Assembly (NCBI GenBank): GCA_014084085.1
Contig: NPFB01000084.1
Span: 409,793 to 473,792 of the forward strand
Length of the DNA stretch: 64,000 nt
Direction of reading: 5' to 3'
Source of the DNA: Hondaea fermentalgiana
Lineage: Eukaryota > Sar > Bigyra > Thraustochytrida > Thraustochytriidae
Below, one piece after another: positions 50,115 through 58,275 of this stretch (position 1 is its first letter; every line of letters begins with the position of its first letter). The notes below the pieces were generated by a model, which worked only from the letters and a program-made list of their open reading frames with translations, was not told where the DNA came from and made no database searches. Both the position numbers and the translations under genes were made by a program.

Positions 50115-50465
50115 TCAGTTGTTAGGCGAAGAAGACGAAGATGAAGACGACGACGAAGACGAAGTAGAAGCAGAAGCAGAGGACGCCGATGGTGGGCTTG
50201 CCTGTTTACCCTGCGCCTCGGCGGCTCGTCTTCGCGCGAGAATCTCCTCGACTTTGGCGTCAACTGCGCGCTGAGCGTCCATGATGGTGTTTGCGTGCTG
50301 CTTGACGGCGCTGCGAAGGCGCTGCTCGTTGAGCTGCTCCGTCTGCCGCATCTTCTTCTCCATTCTCGACACCACTTGTTCGGCCTCGCGCACCTCTCTG
50401 CGCAGTGTCTCGAGCTCTGATCTGCGCATGGGCAGGGATGCCAGCGAGCGCATGGCGTTACCCAT
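50115..50465 (-). CDS. Small coiled-coil protein with polyserine tail
   Basis: 116 residues. A single long helix with coiled-coil pattern (SELETLRREVREAEQVVSRM, then EQRLRSAVKQHANTIMDAQR) occupies about 12-80, followed by an Ala/Ser-rich tail ending in a run of about 12 serines and SPNN. It starts MGNAMRSL; Gly2 would allow N-myristoylation, but residue 6 is not Ser/Thr, so this is doubtful. ATG 50465 is the first ATG; the upstream frame begins at TTG. No family recognised; the regular helix and divergent position opposite SLY1 suggest a real gene. Confidence 0.5.
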   Translation of the reverse strand: MGNAMRSLASLPMRRSELETLRREVREAEQVVSRMEKKMRQTEQLNEQRLRSAVKQHANTIMDAQRAVDAKVEEILARRRAAEAQGKQASPPSASSASASTSSSSSSSSSSSSPNN

Positions 50466-51006
50466 CTTTTGCTCGCCTGCCAGCCCGTCCGCCGCGCTGG
50501 CCCTCTGTGGCAAGCCCCGGTCGCGCCGCTGCCGCCAATCACAATTTGGTTAGTATCCCTTTCGATCCCATTCGCTCCCATTCCAAAATTTCTTTTGCCA
50601 TTGTTCGTAGTAGGCCCAGCACCTGGCCGCGACGCTCGTATGAATCGCATTGATTGTGCTGTTCATCTTTGCAAAGATGACAGGAGTTCCGGACCTCTGT
50701 CAGCACACGAATCTTATCTATTGACCACGATGGACGAAGTGAGGGAAAAAGGAAAAATGAGAATCATCGGCGTCATCATTTGCGCCAGTAAAAAAAAAGA
50801 AAGCATGAAAGATGACTGACCTCTGCGAAACTGGTTCTCATGCGAATTCATTTTCGGATTCTTCTCTGCGCAGGTCCGCCCATGAGCGCCTGTGATCTTT
50901 AGATTTCACAAATGCGTTCTTCCCGACCGATCTCGAGCAAGACATGCCTTTACACGAGCAAGGAAGACCTCCTGACTGCAAAGGCACGAAGACAATGACG
51001 TGGTGC

Positions 51007-51045
51007 CTGCCTTGCCTTGCCTTGCCTTGCCTTGCCTTGCCTTGC
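51007..51045. repeat. (CTTGC)n pentanucleotide repeat
   Basis: Seven to eight CTTGC units upstream of SLY1. Confidence 0.93.
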
Positions 51046-51177
51046 GAGTCCCATGTCTGCGACGATGTTGCGGTCTCACATGGAACGAAGGTCACTTCTT
51101 CAAATGCGGCTCAAGAAAATCGACTCTTCCCCCCTCTCAAACAAGATCGCTCACTTGCGCACAAACTCGCAACGCAG

Positions 51178-51203
51178 CAACAACAACAACAACAACAACA
51201 ACG
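51178..51203. repeat. (CAA)n trinucleotide repeat
   Basis: Eight CAA/AAC units upstream of SLY1. Confidence 0.9.
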
Positions 51204-51384
51204 CCTCTCGTCTTGCTCTGACTCGACGCCGCGCGCCTCGGTCGCACGCGGGCGGCTCGGTCGCTCCGTCGCGCAGCACGCGCAAGCACGCGGGCAACGC
51301 TCGCGCGGGGCAGCGCAAGGAGCACTTGCGCGGGCAGCAGAGAGCCGAGGAACACGATAGCGAAAAGCGCCAACGTGGACAACG

Positions 51385-53403
51385 ATGAACGTGCGCGCCA
51401 AGCAGCTGAGCGCCGTGGAGCGAATGCTCCGGCTGGAGTCGCCGATGGGGGGCGGGGCAGCGAACGGCAGCGCAGCCAGTGGCGGCACCGGCGCAGGCCC
51501 GAACCTGAGTCAGCAGTGGAAGGTGCTCATCTACGATGCTGCCTGCAGGGATATCATCTCGCCGCTCATGACGGTGGGCAAGCTCCGCGAGAATGGCGTA
51601 ACGTTGCACATGCTCTTGGAGAGTCCGCGAGAAAGCATTCCCGAGGTCCCGGCCGTGTACTTTTTTGAGCCCACAGAGGCCAACATCCAGCGCTTTGTCC
51701 AAGATTGCGAGAAGCAGCTCTACGATGCTGCATACCTGAACTTTAGCTCGCCCATTTCAAAGTCGCTCATGGACTTGCTAGCACGGCGACTTGTAGAGAT
51801 CAACGCCGTCGGGCGTGTCGCTAAAGTGTACGACCAGTACCTGGGCTTTGTCTCTCTGGAGCCGCATCTCTTTTCGCTGAACCTGCGCGATTCCTTTGTG
51901 AAATACAACAGCCCGGCGCTGCCGGACACGGCAATTGAAGAAAGCATGCGGTCAATGGCGACGGGTGCTCTTTCGCTCGTGGCTACCCTGGGCGCCGTGC
52001 CGATTATTCGGTGTCCGCCTGGGGGCCCAGCCGAAATGGTTGCGCGACAGGTGAACGAGATGTTACAGAACCTTTTACAAAACCAGGCTGGTTTCTTGTC
52101 ACAAAACGCGGGGCGCGGGGTACTCGAGCAGCGACCCATGCTTCTCATTGTGGACCGTAGCGTCGACCTGGGCGGCCCGCTCCTGCACACTGCGGGATAC
52201 CAGAACCTCGTTGATGATGTCTTGGACTTTGGGCTCAACCGCGTGCGCATCCCCGAGGCCTCCGGGGCCGAGGGCGGCAACAACGTTGGTGCCAGCGGCG
52301 CCGGAGCCAATAAGAGCAACGGGAAGGTGGTGACGCTGGACAAGGACACGGACAGCTTTTGGGCCGAGTATGCAGGGTCGATGATCTCTACGGCCGTGGA
52401 AACGCACAAGCAGGAGCTGGCGAGCGCCAAACAGCAGGAGGAGCGCATCAAGCAGCAGACGGGACGCGACCTGTCCTCATTCAAGGACGCAGAGGACAGC
52501 GGCACTTCGTCGCTGCTCGGCATTGTGCAGTCGCTTCCTGAGCTCAATAAGAAAAAGGAAACCCAGCTCAAGCATGGCGAAGTCTTGGTTGCAACCATGG
52601 GTGTAGTCTCGCGGCGCAAGCTGCACATGTTTGTAGAGCCGGAGGAACAAATGGTATTCTCCCAGTACGCGGACAAGAAGGCCGTCCTGCAGCTGGCCTC
52701 GGACGCGCAGTTGTCATTGGAAGACAAGGTTCGCTTCCTTGCGGTTTATATTCTTTACACTTCGCCCTCTCAGCAGGACGTTGACGAGGTGAAGCAGGCC
52801 ATGGTCGCTGCTGCTGAAACAGAGTCGCTCGACCAGACCAAGCGCGACGAGCTTTTGCACGCCCTCGAGTACGTTCGCAAGATTCTCTCCTTGACGCGCT
52901 TTGGTGCTGGCGGTGGCGACGCGGGCGCGTCCACGTCGGCCCAGACTGGCGGTGGTGGGCTCTGGGACATTGCCAGCCTCACAAAGACGGCCCTGCACAA
53001 CGCCAGCCGCCAGGTCAAGAGCATGGTGGCCGACAACAAAGTCATGGCGGCCGTCCGCCTCATGGACCTTGCCTGCCGTGAAGCGACGTCAGAGGCGCAG
53101 ATTGCCGAACAAGATGCCCAGCTCTTGTATCTTGACCCGAAGGTCAAGGGCGAGGTTGCTTCGCATGCCAGGATACGCGCAGGCTTCAACCGAGGTGTAC
53201 TCTTTGTTGTGGGGGGAGGCTGTTTTGCCGAGTACAACAATCTCCAAGACTATGCCACGGGCAAGCTCTCCGTCAAGTCGACCCTGCCTCTTGGCGTCTC
53301 GAGTTCTTCGAGCAATCGCACGCAGAAAACTTACATTTATGGCTGCTCTGAGCTCGTCAATGCTTCTCGCTTTATGCAGCAGCTGGCCAAATGCATTAGC
53401 TAG
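51385..53403 (+). CDS. SLY1: SLY1/SCFD1, Sec1/Munc18-family vesicle fusion protein
   Basis: Cytosolic SM protein of 672 residues that clasps syntaxin-5-type SNAREs and promotes ER-Golgi membrane fusion. Family blocks are WKVLIYDAACRDIISPLMTV, GVTLHMLLESPRESIPEVPA with VYFFEPTEANIQRF, YDAAYLNFSSPISKSLMDLL, RPMLLIVDRSVDLGGPLLHT and the C-terminal RGVLFVVGGGCFAEYNNLQD. VYFV-(E)PT-N and GG-x-x-EYNN-L text distinguishes SLY1 from other SM proteins. The first 40 residues, with a Gly/Ala/Ser-rich stretch, are extended; linkers near residues 290-315 and 500-530 are Gly/Ala-rich insertions. ATG 51385 precedes QLSAVERML, the usual Sly1 opening. A single exon. Confidence 0.94.
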   Translation: MNVRAKQLSAVERMLRLESPMGGGAANGSAASGGTGAGPNLSQQWKVLIYDAACRDIISPLMTVGKLRENGVTLHMLLESPRESIPEVPAVYFFEPTEANIQRFVQDCEKQLYDAAYLNFSSPISKSLMDLLARRLVEINAVGRVAKVYDQYLGFVSLEPHLFSLNLRDSFVKYNSPALPDTAIEESMRSMATGALSLVATLGAVPIIRCPPGGPAEMVARQVNEMLQNLLQNQAGFLSQNAGRGVLEQRPMLLIVDRSVDLGGPLLHTAGYQNLVDDVLDFGLNRVRIPEASGAEGGNNVGASGAGANKSNGKVVTLDKDTDSFWAEYAGSMISTAVETHKQELASAKQQEERIKQQTGRDLSSFKDAEDSGTSSLLGIVQSLPELNKKKETQLKHGEVLVATMGVVSRRKLHMFVEPEEQMVFSQYADKKAVLQLASDAQLSLEDKVRFLAVYILYTSPSQQDVDEVKQAMVAAAETESLDQTKRDELLHALEYVRKILSLTRFGAGGGDAGASTSAQTGGGGLWDIASLTKTALHNASRQVKSMVADNKVMAAVRLMDLACREATSEAQIAEQDAQLLYLDPKVKGEVASHARIRAGFNRGVLFVVGGGCFAEYNNLQDYATGKLSVKSTLPLGVSSSSSNRTQKTYIYGCSELVNASRFMQQLAKCIS

Positions 53404-53884
53404 AAGAACATTTTAGTTAGACCTTGTTGACATTTACGGATGATGCGGCGATCGATCTTTGCAGTACATGAGTATCTGGGAAGTACTGCTGTCTGGGGCT
53501 GGCAAAAGAAATGACTAATGTCTTCCATCCAAGGAAGTAGATGAGGCGAGCTCATGAGTGACGGACGGTCAATCAGTCAGTTCGTCGAATCATTCACGTT
53601 TGTCGATCGAGGGACAAGAATTTCTTGAAAACAAAACAAAACAAAACAAAAACCAAACCAAACCAAACAAAACAAAACAAAACCTTGACTCGGAACTTGA
53701 ACAAGACTGTCTCAACGAAGTTATTTCTGCACTGCAAGTGGGCAAGAACTTCTTTTTAGGGGGAGGGCGCTGGTGCGCGCTTCTTTGCACAGTTGTGCCA
53801 GTGCCACAGTGAAGAGCATCCTGTAGTAAAGTAAAAGCTCAAAAATCACCTCTTTTCTTTTTTCCATTTTCAGAGATTACAAAG
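53404..53884. other. Convergent spacer with AAAAC repeat
   Basis: Between SLY1 (+) and the kelch gene (-). Contains an AAAAC/AACCA repeat at 53628-53684. No gene. Confidence 0.65.
53628..53684. repeat. (AAAAC)n pentanucleotide repeat
   Basis: About eleven AAAAC or CCAAA variants in the 3' spacer after SLY1. Confidence 0.9.
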
Positions 53885-54970
53885 TTAGCCTAGCTCTTCT
53901 CTTTCAGCCTCGGCGCGCTGCTCCTCGAGAGAAAGCTCGATCGCACCTAAACCTTGGCCAACAAAGAGCTCGTCGAGAGCCCGATTGCCACCCCATCCGC
54001 CATAAAGAATGACTTGGTCCGCAGCAAGAGAGATGCTCTGTCCGTACGAGTCATCCGGACAATTTCCAAAAAATTGAGGCGAAAACCACTCGAGCTTTTC
54101 TGTATCGAGCGCGATGATGCGATCGGCCCGAATTGGGTTTTTGATGCGCTGGCCAACGCCATCAGAAGCTTCTGCTTCGAGGCGCTTTTGCTTGTCTTTG
54201 CGCAAAATAAAGCCACCAATGCAAATGAAGTACTTGCCGAGCATACAGGAGGCCGCATACATGCGTGGCTCCACCACGTCTCCTGCGATGCCAGGACGCG
54301 TCCAGACCATCGTCTCGATATCAAGCGACCAGACGTCGTTCAAATATCCGGGATAGCCTCCCTCATTCATTGTAGATCCAGCAAAGACGATGATGCGGCC
54401 ATCAAAGGTGAGCTCCATGTTGTGGCCTTGTCGTGCACTTGGGGGCTTTCCGGAAACCTGAGGCTCGATCCAAGTACTTGTGGCAGTATCAAAAATCCAC
54501 ATGTCATCGAAACACTCGGTTCCGTTCCATCCACCGTGAATTACAATTTTGTCGCCAACGAGCGTCTGCGCATGGTTAAAGCGCGGTCGGGGACCAGCAT
54601 TTGTTGCCGTGACTTCAACCCAGCACCATGTGGTGGTGTCGAGGAAGAAAACTTCGTTGTGTAGCTTGCCGTTTGGTCCGCTTCCGCCAAAAATATACAT
54701 GCGCTCTCCCACGACAGAAGCCCGGTGGCCATACCTTGCAGTTGGCGCACGTCCGCCCGTGCGAACTTTGTGCCACGTGTTGGTCTCCAAGTCGAGCGCC
54801 ATGGTGTCACTGTAGTAGTCGAACTTGCCCTTGCCGCCATAGCAATGACCGCCAAAGAACAAGAGGTCACTGCCTACCACGGCAGCGGCATGACCACCTC
54901 GCGCGCTCACGCGGCGCCCTTCGGTTTGCGGCTTGCGCCATTTCAGCATGGCCTCCTCGGCGTCCTGCAT
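53885..54970 (-). CDS. Kelch-repeat beta-propeller protein
   Basis: 361 residues consisting almost wholly of six kelch blades, each with the Gly-Gly doublet and later Tyr/Trp: LLFFGGHCYGG, MYIFGGSGPNG, IVIHGGWNG, IIVFAGSTMNEGG, FICIGGFILR and VILYGGWGG. ETNTWHKV, TTWCWVEV and TSTWIEP close the blades. There is no BTB, F-box, RING or other partner domain, so the protein is a plain propeller, like Rab9-effector or acyl-CoA-binding/kelch proteins in general layout. A short charged C-terminus (LSLEEQRAEAEREELG) could be a helix. Fourth blade has Ala instead of the first Gly. ATG 54970 starts it; 243 bases separate it from the divergent methyltransferase-Nudix gene. Confidence 0.85.
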   Translation of the reverse strand: MQDAEEAMLKWRKPQTEGRRVSARGGHAAAVVGSDLLFFGGHCYGGKGKFDYYSDTMALDLETNTWHKVRTGGRAPTARYGHRASVVGERMYIFGGSGPNGKLHNEVFFLDTTTWCWVEVTATNAGPRPRFNHAQTLVGDKIVIHGGWNGTECFDDMWIFDTATSTWIEPQVSGKPPSARQGHNMELTFDGRIIVFAGSTMNEGGYPGYLNDVWSLDIETMVWTRPGIAGDVVEPRMYAASCMLGKYFICIGGFILRKDKQKRLEAEASDGVGQRIKNPIRADRIIALDTEKLEWFSPQFFGNCPDDSYGQSISLAADQVILYGGWGGNRALDELFVGQGLGAIELSLEEQRAEAEREELG

Positions 54971-55213
54971 TTCGACGAGCGCCTGCCTCGCTGGGCTGGG
55001 AGCTATGCAACTCGGTTTGCTCCTCCACGGTCAAGAGCGTAGCCTCTTGACATCTATCGCGCACTTTCTTTTGTATGCGTATGCTGTGTATATCCAAGGA
55101 AGGCAGACGCGTACGCCAACTCCTCAGCCCAGCTCAGTCACTCTCAAAAAAGAGGTCTAACGGATCGATTCCAGATTTTGCGCCACTTTTCTGGGATCAA
55201 GTCTCAAAAAAAA

Positions 55214-56617
55214 ATGCATCGGAACAAGGAGCGCGCTCTACAAACGATCTTTACGCGTGCGCACGCCATGGTCAACGACGCAGCAGCGACGGGCGTAGCC
55301 ATCCTTGGGGCCGCGCTCGTTCTCGCGGCGGTGCGTATTCGACAACAAAGGGACAATGAAGACTTGTAAGAAGGAAAGGGAAAGGAAAGGAATGGAACGG
55401 AGAAAAATAAAAAGGGAAAGGCGTGAAGCCCCAACCTGCGCAGCTGACACGCGATCGTGATCGAGCGTAGGTTTGACGCGTGGTTCTCCGCACGCGATCT
55501 CTTGGATGCAACGACAAGCTTGTCGTCACCTCATGCTGCGTCGCCGTACTCCACGGCGTCTCTTCGTGCGGCTGCGTGGAACTTGTGTCTCGTGGGTGCC
55601 GACGGCACAATTTCATCCCGCGTTGTGGACGTCGGGCCTGGATGTGGCGCGCGACTCCAGTGGCTACGTCAATACAATCCTCAACTTGAAGCAAAGGGCA
55701 TCTCCGTGGCAGGACTATGCGCAATGGAGAAGAAGGGAAACGCGATGCAACCCTGGGATGCAGTTGCAACATGGTACGGCGTGGGCCTCGCAGCCGCCGA
55801 GGATGAGCGCGCAGCTCGTCTCGTGGCGATCCATGGTCTTCTCAAGCCCGGAGGGCGATTCTTTGGTGAATTTATCGTCTGCAAGGGACAGACGCATTGG
55901 CAAGACGTTTACGAAAGTCGAGACGCGCTAAAAGCAGCCATGATGAAGGCCGGCTTTGTTGACCTGGTTCTGCTGCAATTACCGGAAAGCTGGAGCAATG
56001 CCGTGCGCCAGGCTTCTCCGCAAACCATGGGCCCTCGCGCAGCGTGGATTCGAACGCTCGTGGTCCAGGATAAGGTGAGCGGCGTGCGCGTCTTTGGTCG
56101 GCGAAAGGGGGGCGAGGCTTCATACAAGGCGCCACAAACACGGTTGTTTGACAAAGATGGGGCTTATTTACGCGCAGGGTGTCTGTGCGTCCGCAAAGAA
56201 TCAGCCAGCAACGGACTTCAGGTCTTGCTTGTACGACGGAGAAGCAAAGAAAATGGCAAGTGGTCTTTGCCGGGTGGCGGCCAGGAGCATGGCGAAGCCC
56301 CCGGAGACACGGCGAAACGCGAGGCATTTGAGGAAGCAGGCGTGGAAGGGACCCTTGGTCCGTGCCTGGGAAGCTTTGCGAACACGAGCAAAAAGTCGAG
56401 CGGCAAGAAGACGCTAACGACGGCTTTTGTGATCTTTGAGTCGAGGTTTCTTGATGACGGCCTGTGGCCAGAATCACTTTTGCGTGAGCGAAAATGGGTT
56501 TCTTTCGACCCTGATGCAGTGACCACCTTGCTGGACAAGGCGCACGACATGGAGATTGTTCGCGAAGGCGCGCGTCAGCTCGGGGCAGGCGCTGTTGTCT
56601 CTGCGTCATCCGACTGA
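55214..56617 (+). CDS. Membrane-anchored methyltransferase-Nudix (DIPP-like) fusion, two exons
   Basis: Exons 55214-55365 and 55471-56617 (intron 105 bases, GTAAGA donor, CGTAG acceptor, CTGAC 28 bases upstream of the exon) give 432 residues. Without splicing, the methyltransferase-Nudix frame has no ATG before its SAM motif and the 5' ORF is a bare 51-residue stub. Residues 22-41 form a membrane anchor (GVAILGAALVLAAVR). A SAM-methyltransferase-like domain covers about 52-250: FDAWFSARDLL, motif I VVDVGPGCGA (102-111), HGLLKPGGRFFGEF. The Nudix domain follows, with KWSLPGGGQEHGE and the box G320-x5-E326-x7-REAFEEAGV (334-342), then GTLGPCLGSFAN. This matches diphosphoinositol polyphosphate phosphohydrolases (DIPP), which cleave inositol pyrophosphates and diadenosine polyphosphates. 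The substrates of both parts are unproven. The 3' end overlaps the acetyltransferase gene by 43 bases, tail to tail. Confidence 0.72.
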
Positions 56618-57993
56618 GTAGGGGTCGATGATGAGGGCGGGGCTGCTGAAGTTTGAGAGAAATCCTTGAGGTGCAAGAGCTCGGGCTTGCAAAACGAGCT
56701 CGCGAACTTGCGTTTCTTGTACGGGGCCAAAAGGTCCTGGATCTGTGCGCGCTCAATTCGGATCACATACTGTCCTTTGAGATGATAAATGAGAGAGAGT
56801 GATTGCATGGTGCTGAGAATGTCCTCAGGTTTGATGCCAGTGGCCAGCGAGAGCGCTTCGAGAGTGAGCTGGTTGAGGTCTTGGTCCGAGAGCGCCACAA
56901 GGTGCTCTAAGAGAACGTAGGTCCAGTACGTTCTGTAGCTGAGCTTGCCGAGGTCGGAGAGCGGTTTTTCGGGGCTTCCCACTTCTTTTCGGCGCTTTGT
57001 GACCTCGTAGGAGAGCGAAATGATGAATTTTCCATAGCCTTTGCGCTGAAAGGGGGGCAGTGTGACGATGCAAGCGAGATTGTAGTTTTCCTTGGAGTCC
57101 TTTTCTTTGCTAAAGTAGCCAACTGGGTGTAAACCCTCGTCGTCTTCCTCGTAGAGCACGTAAAAGAAGAACGGCGTGGGGTCAAAGGACAAGGTCTTGT
57201 GCTCGATGAAGAGCTTGCCAAAGAGACAGAGATTCTCGCCAAAGAGCTCTTCCCTCGAGCCTTCGATCTCGTACACGCAAATGCTTCGAGACGGATCGCG
57301 GTAGATCATTTCGCCCGGGGGGCGCTGCTCTTCGCCCGCTCGGGAGGCCTGATAGGCTTCGAAACTAGCGCGCGTGGCAAAGTATTTAAAGGTGGTCTCG
57401 CAAATGTAAAGTTTGTCGCATTTTCCAAAATCTTCCGGGTATGGACTGTAGTACCAGCAGTCAATTTCGTGCTTGCCAAGCTGGACGCGATTGATATTGC
57501 GGACCTTGGTGACTTCGTGCAGCTGATCCGAGCGCGTACGTTTTCGGTGTGAGGCATCGTCGGCTTCAACGTGTGCGCCAACGCCCAAGTTGCTGGAGCT
57601 GTCTCGATCGCGTCGCTTTCGATCAGACCGAGGAGCAGGAAGAATAACTCGTTCCCCGAGACGATCGCGCGCGACCCAGGTGTCGAGACGGCGATCGAGT
57701 TCGGCAAAGTGAACATAGTATTCGTCTTCGCCTGCGAGCGAGGTCCGCGCTTGAATGACTGTCGCGGGGTGCACGACGGAATCTTCGCCGCTGAACCTTG
57801 TGCACAGGTACGTGCTCCCGACCTGGACCTTCACGGTGCCGTCGGTATCCGTGGCGGTGGCAGCTCCATCAGCAGCACCAGCACTTTCCTCTTTCTTCGT
57901 ACCATCCTTTTCTCGATCCTGCTGATCCGCGATCGACGCCGGTGCGTCGGCAGACGACGCGGCGGCCTCCGACGGCATCTCGGCGGCGGGCAT
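56575..57993 (-). CDS. ESA1: MYST histone acetyltransferase, Esa1/Tip60-type
   Basis: Nuclear acetyltransferase of 472 residues, catalytic subunit of NuA4-type complexes acetylating H4 and H2A. A Tudor-knot/chromo-barrel domain lies at about 55-115 (VGSTYLCTRFSG, DEYYVHFAELDRRLDTWV). The MYST domain begins VRNINRVQLGKHEIDCWYYS and holds catalytic Cys308 in NLACIVTLPP, the acetyl-CoA loop QRKGYGK, and Glu342 in GSPEKPLSDLG; the 34-residue Cys-Glu spacing equals that of yeast Esa1. The C2HC zinc finger found in many MYST proteins is lost (YICETTFKYFATRASFEAY keeps one Cys), as in Esa1. The N-terminus is acidic/Ala-rich and the tail is Ser/Thr/Pro-rich. ATG 57993 is used; the frame continues upstream to a GTG. 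It diverges from the LRR-IQ gene by 282 bases. Confidence 0.93.
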   Translation of the reverse strand: MPAAEMPSEAAASSADAPASIADQQDREKDGTKKEESAGAADGAATATDTDGTVKVQVGSTYLCTRFSGEDSVVHPATVIQARTSLAGEDEYYVHFAELDRRLDTWVARDRLGERVILPAPRSDRKRRDRDSSSNLGVGAHVEADDASHRKRTRSDQLHEVTKVRNINRVQLGKHEIDCWYYSPYPEDFGKCDKLYICETTFKYFATRASFEAYQASRAGEEQRPPGEMIYRDPSRSICVYEIEGSREELFGENLCLFGKLFIEHKTLSFDPTPFFFYVLYEEDDEGLHPVGYFSKEKDSKENYNLACIVTLPPFQRKGYGKFIISLSYEVTKRRKEVGSPEKPLSDLGKLSYRTYWTYVLLEHLVALSDQDLNQLTLEALSLATGIKPEDILSTMQSLSLIYHLKGQYVIRIERAQIQDLLAPYKKRKFASSFCKPELLHLKDFSQTSAAPPSSSTPTQSDDAETTAPAPS

Positions 57994-58275
57994 GGCGCTG
58001 GCGCGCGCGTCTGACGCTTTCGATGGTTCGTTTGATTTGTTTGATTTGTTTGCTTCTCTGGGCTCGTGGCTGGGGTTCCCATTGTTCCCTCGAGCTATCC
58101 GTTTGCAGCTCCTTCTTCGTGTTTCCTTCTTTTTGACGAAGGCAAGAGCAAGCTGCACTGCACGCACGATTCATCTGGCAGGGCGTAGGCGAGGCGGATC
58201 GATGTGAAGACATTGCATTGGACGTCTGTGGCCCGAGAGCACGATGCCACTGCAGCGAGAGGGGCGCAAAGAAGA

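Larger units (their letters stand above)
50466..51384. other. Divergent region upstream of SLY1
   Basis: Contains a CTTGC pentamer repeat (51007-51045) and CAA repeat (51178-51203) in the likely SLY1 leader. No gene recognised. Confidence 0.6.

Noticed and set aside
55457..56617. Methyltransferase-Nudix gene starting at GTG 55457
   Set aside because: Non-ATG start in the middle of an intron-like segment; the spliced model with ATG 55214 is in phase and has good splice signals.
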